DNA of 41,614 nucleotides from Acinetobacter calcoaceticus (lineage in GTDB: Bacteria > Pseudomonadota > Gammaproteobacteria > Pseudomonadales > Moraxellaceae), in NCBI RefSeq assembly GCF_016508255.1, contig NZ_JADVKT010000013.1, forward strand, positions 1 through 41,614, written 5' to 3'. Both the position numbers and the translations under genes were made by a program. The notes beneath the pieces were generated by a model, which saw only the letters and a program-made list of their open reading frames with translations, was not told the origin of the DNA and searched no databases. Each line of letters starts with the position of its first letter. Within the stretch, counting starts at the first letter, position 1. This document shows positions 1 through 10,419 of this stretch, in pieces.

Positions 1-1
1 G

Positions 2-355
<354 letters not shown>

Positions 356-365
356 GGAGAAACAA

Positions 366-1145
366 ATGCCATCTTTTCAATCTGCCGATGCACAAATTAA
401 CTATCAAACTTTTGGCGAGCCATCTTCCCCTGCTCTGGTGTTTTCCAACTCTCTGGGTACCAATTATGGCATGTGGCAAAAACAGTTTAATGAACTAAAA
501 GATCATTTTTTTGTGATCTGCTATGACACCCGTGGCCACGGTTCATCATCTACACCGAACGGCCCATATACGGTAGAGCAACTAGGTGAAGATGTTGTTC
601 GTTTACTTGACCATCTGAATATTACCAAAGCTGCTTTTTGTGGTATTTCCATGGGTGGTTTAACTGGTCAATGGCTTGCTATTTACTACCCTGACCGCTT
701 TAGTCATGTGGTTGTGGCAAATACTGCCGCTAAAATTGGGCAAGAACAAGCATGGCTTGACCGTGCAAAATTAGTACGTGAGCAAGGTTTACAACCGATC
801 GCAGCTACAGCAGCTTCGCGATGGTTTACAGATCCCTTTATCCAAAGTCACTCTTCAATTGTCAACAACCTGTGTAACGACTTAAGTGCTGGCAGCGCAA
901 TGGGTTATGCTAATTGTTGTGAGGCTTTGGCTAAAGCGGATGTCCGAGAGCAGTTAAAAGACATTAAAATTTCTGTATTGGTGATTGCTGGAACCCAAGA
1001 CCCTGTAACTACAGTTTCAGATGGTGAATTTATGCAGCAACGCATTCCACAATCAAAACTTGCAGAAATAGATGCTTCTCATATTTCCAATATAGAACAG
1101 CCCGAAGCTTTTAATAAAATTTTAAAGGACTTTTTAGTAAGCTAA
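366..1145 (+). CDS. catD: 3-oxoadipate enol-lactonase (cat copy)
   Basis: This is an alpha/beta hydrolase of 259 residues that hydrolyses beta-ketoadipate enol-lactone to beta-ketoadipate. The catalytic triad is visible as Ser95 in GISMGG, Asp212 in GTQDP and His239 in DASHIS. I place the start at the ATG at 366 rather than the upstream in-frame TTG at 333, because AAGGAGA at 354-360 is correctly spaced and the TTG would overlap catF. Translation is probably coupled to catF. It resembles PcaD at 39126-39911 at roughly half of its residues, so the two lactonases have diverged although the neighbouring thiolases have not. A hairpin terminator follows. Confidence 0.95.
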   Translation: MPSFQSADAQINYQTFGEPSSPALVFSNSLGTNYGMWQKQFNELKDHFFVICYDTRGHGSSSTPNGPYTVEQLGEDVVRLLDHLNITKAAFCGISMGGLTGQWLAIYYPDRFSHVVVANTAAKIGQEQAWLDRAKLVREQGLQPIAATAASRWFTDPFIQSHSSIVNNLCNDLSAGSAMGYANCCEALAKADVREQLKDIKISVLVIAGTQDPVTTVSDGEFMQQRIPQSKLAEIDASHISNIEQPEAFNKILKDFLVS

Positions 1146-1168
1146 CTTGAAGTTTAATGATTCAAAAG

Positions 1169-1193
1169 AAATGGCCTATAAAGGCCATTTTTT
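1169..1193 (+). terminator. Intrinsic terminator after catD
   Basis: A perfect 8-base-pair stem (AAATGGCC at 1169-1176 with GGCCATTT at 1183-1190, loop TATAAA) runs into a T stretch on the plus strand. It sits 24 bases after the catD stop. Because feaB converges from the other side and the minus-strand product also ends T-rich, it may serve both transcripts. Confidence 0.8.
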
Positions 1194-1216
1194 ATATCTC
1201 CATTTAGTCTTTAAAA

Positions 1217-2704
1217 TTAATACCGAATCATGACCGATTTTAATTCGGTGTAATCTTCGATAAATGCATCTGAAAACTCTCTACCAATTCCTGAAGCTTT
1301 CACCCCACCAAATGGAACGGATGGATCTAAGAACGTATGCATATTCATCCATAATGTCCCTGCTTCAATTTTAGGAATTAAACGTAAAGCTTTAGATAAG
1401 TCATTTGTCCAGATACTTGCGGTTAAACCAAAGCGCGACTGATTCATCAACTGAATAAGTTCTTCATCAGTGTCGAAAGGCATTACCCCAACCACTGGAC
1501 CAAAAGTTTCTTCTGAAAATAAAGGATCATCGGTATTTTTAAAGGAAATTAAAGTCGGCTGTACAAAATATCCTGTCTGATCTAAAGCCTCACCACCAGC
1601 AATAATCTGGTTGTTGGCTTTTGCCATATATAAATAGTGTTTTACTTTATGAAAATGTGGCTGGTTAGAAAGTGGACCAAACATACTTCCCTCGTCCATA
1701 GCCGAACCAATTTTAAACTGGGAAAGTGCTTTAGAGAGTTTTTCGACTAGTTCATCATGTTTCGTATGGTGTACAAAAAACCGTTCTGGCGATGCACAAA
1801 CTTGACCTTGATGCACAAAAGTTGCTTGCAGCAAAGTTGGTAAAATCTCATCAATATTTGCATCTGCCAAGATAGCTATCGCATTTTTACCGCCCAACTC
1901 CAGACTTACACGGGTTAAATTACTGCTCATCGCAAGCTTACCAATAGCAATACCTGTTGGTACTGAACCTGTAAATGAAACTTTCTTAACGAGCGGTGAC
2001 TCAATTAAATATTGTCCTGTATCGCCCTTACCCGTAACCACATTAATTACACCAGCTGGAATACCTGCCTCAATGGCAAGTTCGGCTAAACGTAATAAAG
2101 ATAAGCTGGCAAACTCACTTGGTTTAAGCACAATGGTGCAGCCAGTTGTTAAAGCTGAACCAATTTTCCAAACACCAATCATCAGTGAAAAATTCCAAGG
2201 CACAATCCCTGCAACCACGCCAATCGGTTGTCTTAAAGTAAAGGCCGTATATTTTTCACCTTGCATAGAAGGAATAGAAGGCTGCATGGTTTGACCATTA
2301 ATTTTTGTTGCCCAACCAGCAAAATATCTTAAGAAAATAACGGATTGTGCGACTTCAAGATGGCGGGAAATATTAATGAGTTTTCCAGTAGACAACGACT
2401 CAAGCTGTGCAAGTTCTTCACCATATTGCTCAATTAAATCTGCAAGCTTGTTCAGTTTAACGCCACGTTCATACGGCGTCGTTTCAGCCCAAGCATTTTG
2501 AAAAGCATGTTCAGCACTTTTCACCGCATTTGCGACATCTTGTTGACTGCCAATACTAATTTGAGCAACAACTTGTTCAGTCGATGGATTTACAATATCC
2601 ACTTTATCTAAATGCTCAGCATTAACTAATTTTCCATCAATAAAATGTCCATGTTGTCGCGCCATAAATTGCTGTACGCTTTCTAAAATCTGAACTTCAC
2701 TCAT
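1217..2704 (-). CDS. feaB: Phenylacetaldehyde dehydrogenase-like aldehyde dehydrogenase
   Basis: This NAD(P)-dependent aldehyde dehydrogenase (495 residues, full family length) most resembles E. coli FeaB/PadA, including the N-terminal stretch VQQFMARQHG and the end ELKSVMIRY. The catalytic Cys303 lies in QGQVCAS and the general base Glu269 in LELGGKN; the cofactor segment IVPWNFSLMIG starts near residue 167. The expected role is oxidation of phenylacetaldehyde or 4-hydroxyphenylacetaldehyde to the arylacetate, taking the product of the amine oxidase encoded upstream. A ribosome site AGAGGAAAAG precedes the ATG. It is the last gene of the minus-strand amine block. The exact aldehyde preference is inferred from the neighbours. 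Confidence 0.85.
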   Translation of the reverse strand: MSEVQILESVQQFMARQHGHFIDGKLVNAEHLDKVDIVNPSTEQVVAQISIGSQQDVANAVKSAEHAFQNAWAETTPYERGVKLNKLADLIEQYGEELAQLESLSTGKLINISRHLEVAQSVIFLRYFAGWATKINGQTMQPSIPSMQGEKYTAFTLRQPIGVVAGIVPWNFSLMIGVWKIGSALTTGCTIVLKPSEFASLSLLRLAELAIEAGIPAGVINVVTGKGDTGQYLIESPLVKKVSFTGSVPTGIAIGKLAMSSNLTRVSLELGGKNAIAILADANIDEILPTLLQATFVHQGQVCASPERFFVHHTKHDELVEKLSKALSQFKIGSAMDEGSMFGPLSNQPHFHKVKHYLYMAKANNQIIAGGEALDQTGYFVQPTLISFKNTDDPLFSEETFGPVVGVMPFDTDEELIQLMNQSRFGLTASIWTNDLSKALRLIPKIEAGTLWMNMHTFLDPSVPFGGVKASGIGREFSDAFIEDYTELKSVMIRY

Positions 2705-2747
2705 TTTCTTTTCCTCTTTTCATTTCTAAATATTGATATGACAGCAA

Positions 2748-4355
2748 CTAGGCAACCTGATTCAAAATAAAGTCTGCACCACGTTCACCAATCATGATGG
2801 CAATTGCGTTGGTGTTCCCGCTTGGAACTTGTGGGCAAATAGAACAATCCACCACACGCAAGTTTTTAAAACCATGGACTTTTAGGGTCTGATCTGTGAC
2901 CGAATCTTGCGGAGCATTGCCCATTTTGCAGCTACCTGCGGGGTGATAAACCGTTTTAATGTTCTGGCGCATCCATCTATCAATCGCTTCAATATCATCA
3001 GGATCGATATTTGCTGGCTCAATGACTTCTTTGACAATTGCTTTCAATGCGGGTTGTTGTAATAAGCGAAGTCCTGCCTGCACTGCACGAATATTTGCGT
3101 CAATATCTTCTTGATGGCCTAAATAATTAGGATCAATGACAGGTAAATCTTTTGCATCTTTACTACTTAAACGTAAAGTCCCACGTGCTTTTGGCTGTAC
3201 ATGTCCAACTTTAATGGTAAGTCCGTGTGCTTGAGCCACTGCTTTTTCACCTGGCGTATTATCAAAATTATCCAGCACAGGTAAAAAATGAAACTGGACA
3301 TCAGGTCGACCATTGTTGTTGGTGTCTATAAAGCCACCACCCTCCAAAATATTTGTCGTCAATAAACCCGAACGAGTAAAACACCATTGTAAAAAGTGCC
3401 TTACTGCTTTTAAACCTTGGTCTTCACCGAGCAAGCTATTATTGGTTGTTACCGTTGCATTGACTGACATATGCAAATGATCATGAAAATTTTCACCCAC
3501 TGGTAAGTCTTGAATGCATTCAATGCCGAGTTCATCTAAATGCCGTTTTGGTCCAATACCTGAAAGTAATAAAACTTTAGGACTGCCAATTGCTCCTGCA
3601 CTCAGAATGACTTCTTTTTGGGCCTGTACAGTGATTGGTGACTTCCCGCCAACGCTATAAGTCACCCCAGTAACCTGATCACCTTGAGTTTCAATTTTAT
3701 GGACCAAGGCATCTGTAATCACCGTGAGGTCTGGATGATTTTCGACTGACTTTAAATAAGTTTTTGATGTACTGGCACGTGAACCATTTTGAGTAGTAGT
3801 TTGATAAAACCCTACGCCCGCCTGATCCCAGCCATTCATATCATTGACGTAGTTCATCCCCATTTGCTGGCCCGCCTGAATACAAGCAAGGGTTAAAAAA
3901 TGGCGATAGCGATTTTCACTGACAGGTAAAATGCCATCTTGTGCGTGATACTCACCAGCAAGGCTTTCATTTTTTTCTGACTTTTTAAAAAATGGCAGTA
4001 CATGTTGATAAGACCACTGATTGCATCCCCATTCTGAAGCCCATAAATCATAATCCTGACGTTGACCTCGGCAGTAAATCATCCCGTTGACCGAGCTGCC
4101 ACCACCCAACACTTTTCCTTGTGCAAGGATCATTTCACGATGATTACAATATTTTTGTGGAACGGTCATGTATTGCCATGATTTTTGCTGGAATACTTTA
4201 ACCACCGTTGCAGGTATAGTATGAAACATACTGCTATCTCGGCTTCCTGCTTCTAATACAAGAACTCGTCCTGCCTTGGCCTGTAACAGCCGAGTTGCAA
4301 CTACACAACCCGCAGAGCCTGCGCCAATAACGATATAGTCATATTGATTATCCAT
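2748..4355 (-). CDS. GMC-family FAD alcohol dehydrogenase
   Basis: This 535-residue flavoprotein of the glucose-methanol-choline family opens with the dinucleotide-binding motif VIGAGSAGCVVATRL at about residues 9-23. It has the family block KVLGGGSSVNG near residue 80, FHDHLHMS in the middle, and the active-site region HPAGSCKMG followed by SGNTNAIAIMIGERGAD near the C-terminus. Automatic labels would say choline dehydrogenase, but there is no betaine gene nearby. Between an aldehyde dehydrogenase and an aromatic amine oxidase, an aromatic alcohol such as 2-phenylethanol is a more natural substrate, as in AlkJ-type alcohol dehydrogenases. That substrate is inference. Start chosen at the ATG after GAGGATAAAATCAG. 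Confidence 0.8.
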   Translation of the reverse strand: MDNQYDYIVIGAGSAGCVVATRLLQAKAGRVLVLEAGSRDSSMFHTIPATVVKVFQQKSWQYMTVPQKYCNHREMILAQGKVLGGGSSVNGMIYCRGQRQDYDLWASEWGCNQWSYQHVLPFFKKSEKNESLAGEYHAQDGILPVSENRYRHFLTLACIQAGQQMGMNYVNDMNGWDQAGVGFYQTTTQNGSRASTSKTYLKSVENHPDLTVITDALVHKIETQGDQVTGVTYSVGGKSPITVQAQKEVILSAGAIGSPKVLLLSGIGPKRHLDELGIECIQDLPVGENFHDHLHMSVNATVTTNNSLLGEDQGLKAVRHFLQWCFTRSGLLTTNILEGGGFIDTNNNGRPDVQFHFLPVLDNFDNTPGEKAVAQAHGLTIKVGHVQPKARGTLRLSSKDAKDLPVIDPNYLGHQEDIDANIRAVQAGLRLLQQPALKAIVKEVIEPANIDPDDIEAIDRWMRQNIKTVYHPAGSCKMGNAPQDSVTDQTLKVHGFKNLRVVDCSICPQVPSGNTNAIAIMIGERGADFILNQVA

Positions 4356-4420
4356 CTGATTTTATCCTCACTTTATTTTTGTGAATGCACCGCCAATAAC
4401 ACGGCCTCCTTTGCTCCAAT

Positions 4421-5698
4421 TTAATAGATATATTGCAGAATCAACTGCGCATACACATTGGTTTTGTCATAGTAGTTTTGAGTACCGCCACTATGAATAT
4501 CGTGCTTCGGTTTATAGAGTCCGACTAAAGGAATAATGTTGAGCTTTTTATTGACCGACCAAACTGAAAACACATCGAGTTCTTGTCCATCTACATTGGT
4601 TGAAGACTTATTTACTGTTTTGAACTTATAGGCCAAAGCACCCAACATAAAATTTTCCTTCAAGTTCATACTGTAAGAGACTTGATGAATATCTGCATTT
4701 TTATTAAATGGACCTGCATAATTTCCGGCAACTTCTCCCTGAAACCATGTGCCAAACCCGACTGTATTTCCATAAAACATCGGGTCGTATTGGTCTGAAA
4801 AGTGACTAAAACGGTAACCTAATGAGGGCGTATATTTTGAAGCTAAAAAGTTATAGTTCAGCCCTAAATAGCCCGCATTTTCTTGACTATCTTTTTTGTC
4901 TTGAATAACAAACTCAGACTTTATTTGTAGTTCTGGTAAGGGTTGATAGTTCAAGCGTAAAGCATAATTTTTAAGATCTTGTCGCCCTGAAATATGTTCA
5001 GCATCTTCAAGGTCTAATACATTTAAATAGGTAAACCCAACGCCCTTATCTTTAAGCTGATACATCAGATCAGTCACAAAAAGCTCAGGTGAAAATTGTG
5101 CTTTATTGTCTGACTTTAGATAAGCCAGCTTTAGCGTTGTATTTTCTTGCGGTTTGTACTGAAGCAAACTTGTAAAATCAAAGCTTCGACGAGCTGCCAG
5201 ATAATATGCTCCGCCTCGATCGAGTGTGCCGTCCGCAGGCACTTTACCGAGGTTTAACGCATCCCCTGCAATGAAAAAGCCATCACCAATCATGATATTT
5301 TGTCGACCAATACTTAAATCATAAGTCTTCAACTCATCTCTATGGGTACCGTCTTTAAAGCCAATGATCCACTCATTCACATCTGTTTTACGTTCTTTGC
5401 CATTACTATTTTGGCCAGCGTCACCATCGCCAAATGTTGCCGAGCTAATCCCGCTCAAGCTTGCATAGAGTTGATTGTTTTTAAAGGTATATTGTCCTTT
5501 AGCACCATATTTAAGATGGCCTTCTTGCCAATTGATTCTTTCATCATCTAGGTTTTCGCCGTTATAGCTTTTACCGCTACTAAAAGCCCCAAAAGTTGCT
5601 TCAAAAGTCGGTTTAATTTCAAGCTCGCTTGCATGTCCAGTTGAAAAAAATGAGACAAAGAGAGTCCCTCTCACAACTTGAGAAAGTAGAGTTTTCAT
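4421..5698 (-). CDS. Outer-membrane beta-barrel protein, probable substrate channel
   Basis: This 425-residue protein has an N-terminal signal peptide (MKTLLSQVVRGTLFVSFF, probable cleavage after GHAS near residue 24). Its body has the alternating polar/aromatic pattern of an outer-membrane barrel, and the C-terminus ends in aromatic Tyr (LILQYIY), like a barrel-assembly signal. It looks like members annotated as alginate-export-type or DUF1302-like porins, but I cannot fix the family by eye. It lies between the amine oxidase and the alcohol dehydrogenase, in the same direction, so uptake of an aromatic amine or alcohol is the likely role. The ribosome site is AAGGATTTTGT before the ATG. Confidence 0.7.
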   Translation of the reverse strand: MKTLLSQVVRGTLFVSFFSTGHASELEIKPTFEATFGAFSSGKSYNGENLDDERINWQEGHLKYGAKGQYTFKNNQLYASLSGISSATFGDGDAGQNSNGKERKTDVNEWIIGFKDGTHRDELKTYDLSIGRQNIMIGDGFFIAGDALNLGKVPADGTLDRGGAYYLAARRSFDFTSLLQYKPQENTTLKLAYLKSDNKAQFSPELFVTDLMYQLKDKGVGFTYLNVLDLEDAEHISGRQDLKNYALRLNYQPLPELQIKSEFVIQDKKDSQENAGYLGLNYNFLASKYTPSLGYRFSHFSDQYDPMFYGNTVGFGTWFQGEVAGNYAGPFNKNADIHQVSYSMNLKENFMLGALAYKFKTVNKSSTNVDGQELDVFSVWSVNKKLNIIPLVGLYKPKHDIHSGGTQNYYDKTNVYAQLILQYIY

Positions 5699-5781
5699 AC
5701 AAAATCCTTTTTTGTGAATGGTCTACCAGACGCTCAAGAATGGGGAATTTGTTGGTTACCCATTCTAGTTAATGTGCGTCT

Positions 5782-8106
5782 TTAGTGATGGTCATGCTGC
5801 GGGTTTTGTTCATCTTCACCCAAGTTTAAAGTCGGAGTGTTGTCAAAGAAGTTCCACGGTTTGATTAAGGTATAGACCCATTCTGTTGGCATGATTGGCC
5901 ATTCTTCAGCACGTGCCACATGCGTTGTGCCTGTTGTCATCCACACCACAAGGTCTTTATTTTCAATATTTTCATTGTTGCCAATAAATTCACCTAAGCC
6001 TGTATCGTGAGTCGAACGGTTTGAATACTTCCCTTCAGGATAGCGTTCATCTGGATTGTACTGCGTCACCCAAATTTGCTTATCCATAAAGTTCAAACGT
6101 TTAAATAACCATTCATCTTTCGCAAAATTGGCTCCTTTCGCCACTGGGTGTGTTCCACCAGCAAACGGAATAATTTGATAAGAAACCGGATTGCCTAATT
6201 TATTTTCCTTGTTAAAGTTAGTGAGTAACCGAATGGTGGAAGGATCGAATTTTTCAGCTGCATTTTGTTCATTAGTAATGACTTTGCTGTCAATCTGCAT
6301 CGAGCTTGTACGTACACCGCCTTTATCACTGGCTTTCACCACAGGGTCCATATGTATAAAGCTGTTGTTTTCTCCATCTACATCCATGTCTAAGCGGAAG
6401 TTATAAATGTGTTGATGCGTTGTACCCACAATATTATGGTCAATTAAAGTTCCATATTTGGTGTCTTCTTTTGCAGTACTGTCATGCATGGTGCGAGATT
6501 TAACGCCTTTAACAGCTTCAATACCCGTTGCACCGGCATTAATTCCAATTACACCATTTTGGGCAAATACCCAGTCAAACATATAATCATAGTTACCCAC
6601 GGTACTAATCCAGCGCACCACAAGTTCACGGCGCGCTTCACTGGCATCTTGGTTACCAAAAATTTCGTGATGTTTATATTCAGGTCCAGCATACCGCTCA
6701 AAAATGGCAATCGCATTTGGAATGACTTGTGGCTGGCCTTTATAATCTGCAATCACAGCATCAAGTAAAACTGCATTTTCAGGTGCATCGGTGCCTGATT
6801 GAATGGATGAGGTCAGCGTACCCATACCATATTCGCCAGAATCTAAATAAGACTTAAAGTACCAACCAATGTCAGGGTCACCATATGGCACCACCATTCC
6901 ACCCAAGTTCCCCTCATACATAACTTTGCGCTTCACACCTTTGTCTTTATAAGTCACAGTTGAAAGCTGTAGACCAACACGAGAGTCTAACGCGACATGG
7001 AAACACCAATTACCCCAGTGTACGGTTTGACCTGTAATGGTAAAGTTTTTACCTTCGGGTTCAGTAATATTGAGTGGTTTGGTCTTGCTTGGTAGTGGCT
7101 TATCTGACATATAAGGACGATTTGCCATCGGAACAGGAATGATCGCACCTTCTTCAATCTTAATAATTTTTTCTTTATCTAAATCGACTACAGCCACTAA
7201 GTTTTCAATTGGATGCGCCCAGTAGTTACCATCCCCGATATCGAGATAAGCGACAACTTTTAGTATATTGAGTTGTTTATCAAGTCCATCTTTACCGCCA
7301 AAATATCCAACAGTGAGTGGTGTAGCAATCACTTTCTTCACATCTGTGATACCACGTTTCTGTAAAGCATCTTGATATTCTTTACTCGTCTCAATTACAC
7401 GCTGTACGGTTTCGAAGTTATCTAGCAGTACCATTCCGTGGGTGTCTTTAAGTACATTCCATTTTGTGACTTGTTGAGTGTTAAGGTTAACTTCACCTTC
7501 AATCGCCTGATTGCCCTTTAATAAAATAAAAGAGGCTATACGATCTTCTTTAAATTCTTTATGGTTAATAAAGAAGTCCCAAACTTTGGCTTTTTCCGGC
7601 TCCTTGAGCTTTAATTCGGCAAAACGCATATTTTTATAGGCGTATTTTGAGCGGTTAATGACATCAAATGTCTTTTTGATTTCATCAGAATTTAAACTAT
7701 TGAGCGGGTGAAACGTATTTTCAACTTTAAAAGTTTGATCTAAACCAGACTGAAATACTTCATTAAAAAAGTCTTTTCCAATAATGGGCTTACCATCTTT
7801 GATTAATAAAGGCACACTGAGCTTGAAAGGTTTACCGTTCACCAAAACCTGATTGGAATTTGGCTTAGCTCGAACCATCATAGAGCCTTTGGTAATCATA
7901 TAGGTATTCGTAAAATCATCTTTGACAACTTTGGCACCCTGCTCACTCATGTTTTGATAAAGCGATACCATTTCGGCATGTCCACCATGCGCATAAGCTT
8001 GAGTATTGAGCCCCCAAAAGCTCGCAGCGATTGATAAATTAAGCGCCAATATTTTTTGTATATCATTCAATAATCGTTGTTTACGCATGGTTTTCATCCT
8101 TTTCAT
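5782..8106 (-). CDS. tynA: Periplasmic copper amine oxidase (tyramine/phenylethylamine oxidase)
   Basis: This copper/topaquinone amine oxidase (774 residues) oxidises primary aromatic amines to aldehyde, ammonia and hydrogen peroxide. The topaquinone precursor is Tyr506 in VGNYDYMFDW, copper-binding histidines 564 and 566 are in TTHQHIYNF, and the catalytic base is Asp374 in VALDSRVGL. A signal peptide with cleavage after NTQAYA places it in the periplasm. The N-terminal 100 or so mature residues correspond to the extra D1 domain found in E. coli TynA. Three in-frame ATGs (8106, 8097, 8088) compete; AAGGATGAAAACC favours the third, GGGATAG the first. The product feeds the FeaB-like enzyme. 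The 200-base upstream region holds a probable FeaR site. Confidence 0.92.
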   Translation of the reverse strand: MKRMKTMRKQRLLNDIQKILALNLSIAASFWGLNTQAYAHGGHAEMVSLYQNMSEQGAKVVKDDFTNTYMITKGSMMVRAKPNSNQVLVNGKPFKLSVPLLIKDGKPIIGKDFFNEVFQSGLDQTFKVENTFHPLNSLNSDEIKKTFDVINRSKYAYKNMRFAELKLKEPEKAKVWDFFINHKEFKEDRIASFILLKGNQAIEGEVNLNTQQVTKWNVLKDTHGMVLLDNFETVQRVIETSKEYQDALQKRGITDVKKVIATPLTVGYFGGKDGLDKQLNILKVVAYLDIGDGNYWAHPIENLVAVVDLDKEKIIKIEEGAIIPVPMANRPYMSDKPLPSKTKPLNITEPEGKNFTITGQTVHWGNWCFHVALDSRVGLQLSTVTYKDKGVKRKVMYEGNLGGMVVPYGDPDIGWYFKSYLDSGEYGMGTLTSSIQSGTDAPENAVLLDAVIADYKGQPQVIPNAIAIFERYAGPEYKHHEIFGNQDASEARRELVVRWISTVGNYDYMFDWVFAQNGVIGINAGATGIEAVKGVKSRTMHDSTAKEDTKYGTLIDHNIVGTTHQHIYNFRLDMDVDGENNSFIHMDPVVKASDKGGVRTSSMQIDSKVITNEQNAAEKFDPSTIRLLTNFNKENKLGNPVSYQIIPFAGGTHPVAKGANFAKDEWLFKRLNFMDKQIWVTQYNPDERYPEGKYSNRSTHDTGLGEFIGNNENIENKDLVVWMTTGTTHVARAEEWPIMPTEWVYTLIKPWNFFDNTPTLNLGEDEQNPQHDHH

Positions 8107-8249
8107 CTATCCCTGAACGATCTGAATCAGACAGTTAAAATGCACTTTCCGATGTGTGAAATTTCTTAGATCAACTTAATTGTTTTGTGATTATTAAGCT
8201 TATCTAACCTGTTCTAATTAATTTAATTTCAACACACTTGCATGGGGCT

Positions 8250-8289
8250 AGCTTGTTCAAGAATGACCTAGAACTTGTCTAAAAATGAC
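8250..8289 (-). promoter_or_regulatory. Probable FeaR operator: 22-base direct repeat
   Basis: Two 18-base copies begin at 8250 and 8272 and match at about 14 positions (plus strand CTTGT-N8-TGAC each). On the minus strand they read GGTCA-N8-CAAG and TGTCA-N8-CAAG, close to the TGNCA-N8-AAA pattern reported for E. coli FeaR. A period of 22 bases, two helical turns, suits a direct-repeat AraC-family site. They lie 144-183 bases before the tynA start and just after the feaR stop. The function is inference. Confidence 0.5.
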
Positions 8290-8306
8290 ATTGAGAGATG
8301 AAAGAT

Positions 8307-9221
8307 TTACACCGACATCCCCTCTCTAAATTCTTTAGGAGAAATACCGTAAGTCTTTTTGAAGATTTTTGAAAAATGAGCGCCGTCCCAAAAACCCCAC
8401 TTCAAGGCAATTTGGGTAATGGAATTTTGTTTATTTCTTTTATCGAGTAAATCTGTTTTGACTTTTTCTAAGCGTTTGAGCTGTATATATTTGTTAATCG
8501 ATAAATCTTCTTGCAGAAATAAACGGTAGAGATGTCGTAAAGATACTCCTATATGCTCGGCAATTAACTTGGGTGTTAAATCCGGTTTTGCTAAGTTTTC
8601 AATAATATAGCGTTCTGCTTTTTCCATCAGATTATTAGAGCTATTAATATCTTTATAATTAATTGTGGGTTTTATTAAAGCAATGAGCGCATCTTCAAAA
8701 GCATTCCCATCTTCAGTTGCGTACCAAAGCTTAATGTTTTCGGCAGACATATTTTTCAAAATATTTTTGAGTAAAAAACCACTCATGTTTTGAGTAATCA
8801 GCTTTCCAAAATATTCAGTACTTATATTTTCTTTAAGCAATTTTTCACGCGACAGGTGTACCGAAATTTGGCTGACTAAGCCTTGTGGATACATCGAAAT
8901 GGTTTCAACTGGATCTACCAATACAATATCGCCTTCATTCAGGCTTAAAGTTTCATTTTTATAATCGAGCAGCATTTTTCCCGAATACTGCAAAATTAAA
9001 AAACAAAAACGATTATTCACTCGGTCGATTTCATCGGCTTTTCGGACAATTTTATTTGCGTTATTTTTAATAAATGCAATTTCGGTATCGCCCAATAAAA
9101 AGCATTGCACCTCGCCAATGAATAAATTACGGGTACCATCAAAGTGCGTTTCGAAGTTGCCACACACATTTTTAATATGGTGTGTCCATGTGAGTAATGC
9201 ATCACTTACATATTGGTTCAT
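8307..9221 (-). CDS. feaR: AraC-family transcriptional activator, FeaR-like
   Basis: This 304-residue AraC-family regulator is organised like E. coli FeaR: an N-terminal sensing domain that begins with the shared stretch HIKNVCGNFETHF, and a C-terminal double helix-turn-helix from about residue 205 to 300 (LIAEHIGVSLRHLYRLF, then ITQIALKWGFWDGAHFSKIF, then YGISPKEFREG). It probably activates tynA, the barrel gene and feaB in response to an aromatic amine or its aldehyde. It lies directly upstream of tynA on the same strand. The start ATG follows GAGGTAAGGG. Sequence and context agree, so the family role is fairly secure; the inducer is not shown. Confidence 0.85.
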   Translation of the reverse strand: MNQYVSDALLTWTHHIKNVCGNFETHFDGTRNLFIGEVQCFLLGDTEIAFIKNNANKIVRKADEIDRVNNRFCFLILQYSGKMLLDYKNETLSLNEGDIVLVDPVETISMYPQGLVSQISVHLSREKLLKENISTEYFGKLITQNMSGFLLKNILKNMSAENIKLWYATEDGNAFEDALIALIKPTINYKDINSSNNLMEKAERYIIENLAKPDLTPKLIAEHIGVSLRHLYRLFLQEDLSINKYIQLKRLEKVKTDLLDKRNKQNSITQIALKWGFWDGAHFSKIFKKTYGISPKEFREGMSV

Positions 9222-9378
9222 CCCTTACCTCTCAATACGTACCATCGCTCAAGTTTTTACTTTTGCTCTAGTTCGTGGTCTTGGCTTATGTGCAATCTTG
9301 TTTTATTAATAAACAAATTGTGTGCCAAAAATTCCTCATCCTTGGAATTCTTTTTTGATTATCGTCAGCTAGATGTAA

Positions 9379-9409
9379 AAGCTGATAAATCAATTTAATT
9401 TATCAGCTT
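9379..9409 (-). terminator. Hairpin after iacG, probable terminator
   Basis: A perfect 12-base-pair stem (AAGCTGATAAAT with ATTTATCAGCTT, 7-base loop) lies 8 bases beyond the iacG stop on the minus strand. Only a short T run follows (CTTTTA), and the stem is AT-rich, so termination may be partial. If it leaks, iac transcription would run into feaR, 160 bases further on. Confidence 0.5.
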
Positions 9410-9417
9410 AACCAAGC

Positions 9418-10419
<1,002 letters not shown>

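Noticed and set aside
2748..4355. Choline dehydrogenase (BetA)
   Set aside because: GMC motifs are generic, and no betaine aldehyde dehydrogenase, choline transporter or BetI is adjacent; the neighbours are aromatic-amine genes.
6484..6768. 94-codon plus-strand frame inside tynA
   Set aside because: Antisense shadow over the active-site region of the amine oxidase; composition is typical of a complement frame.
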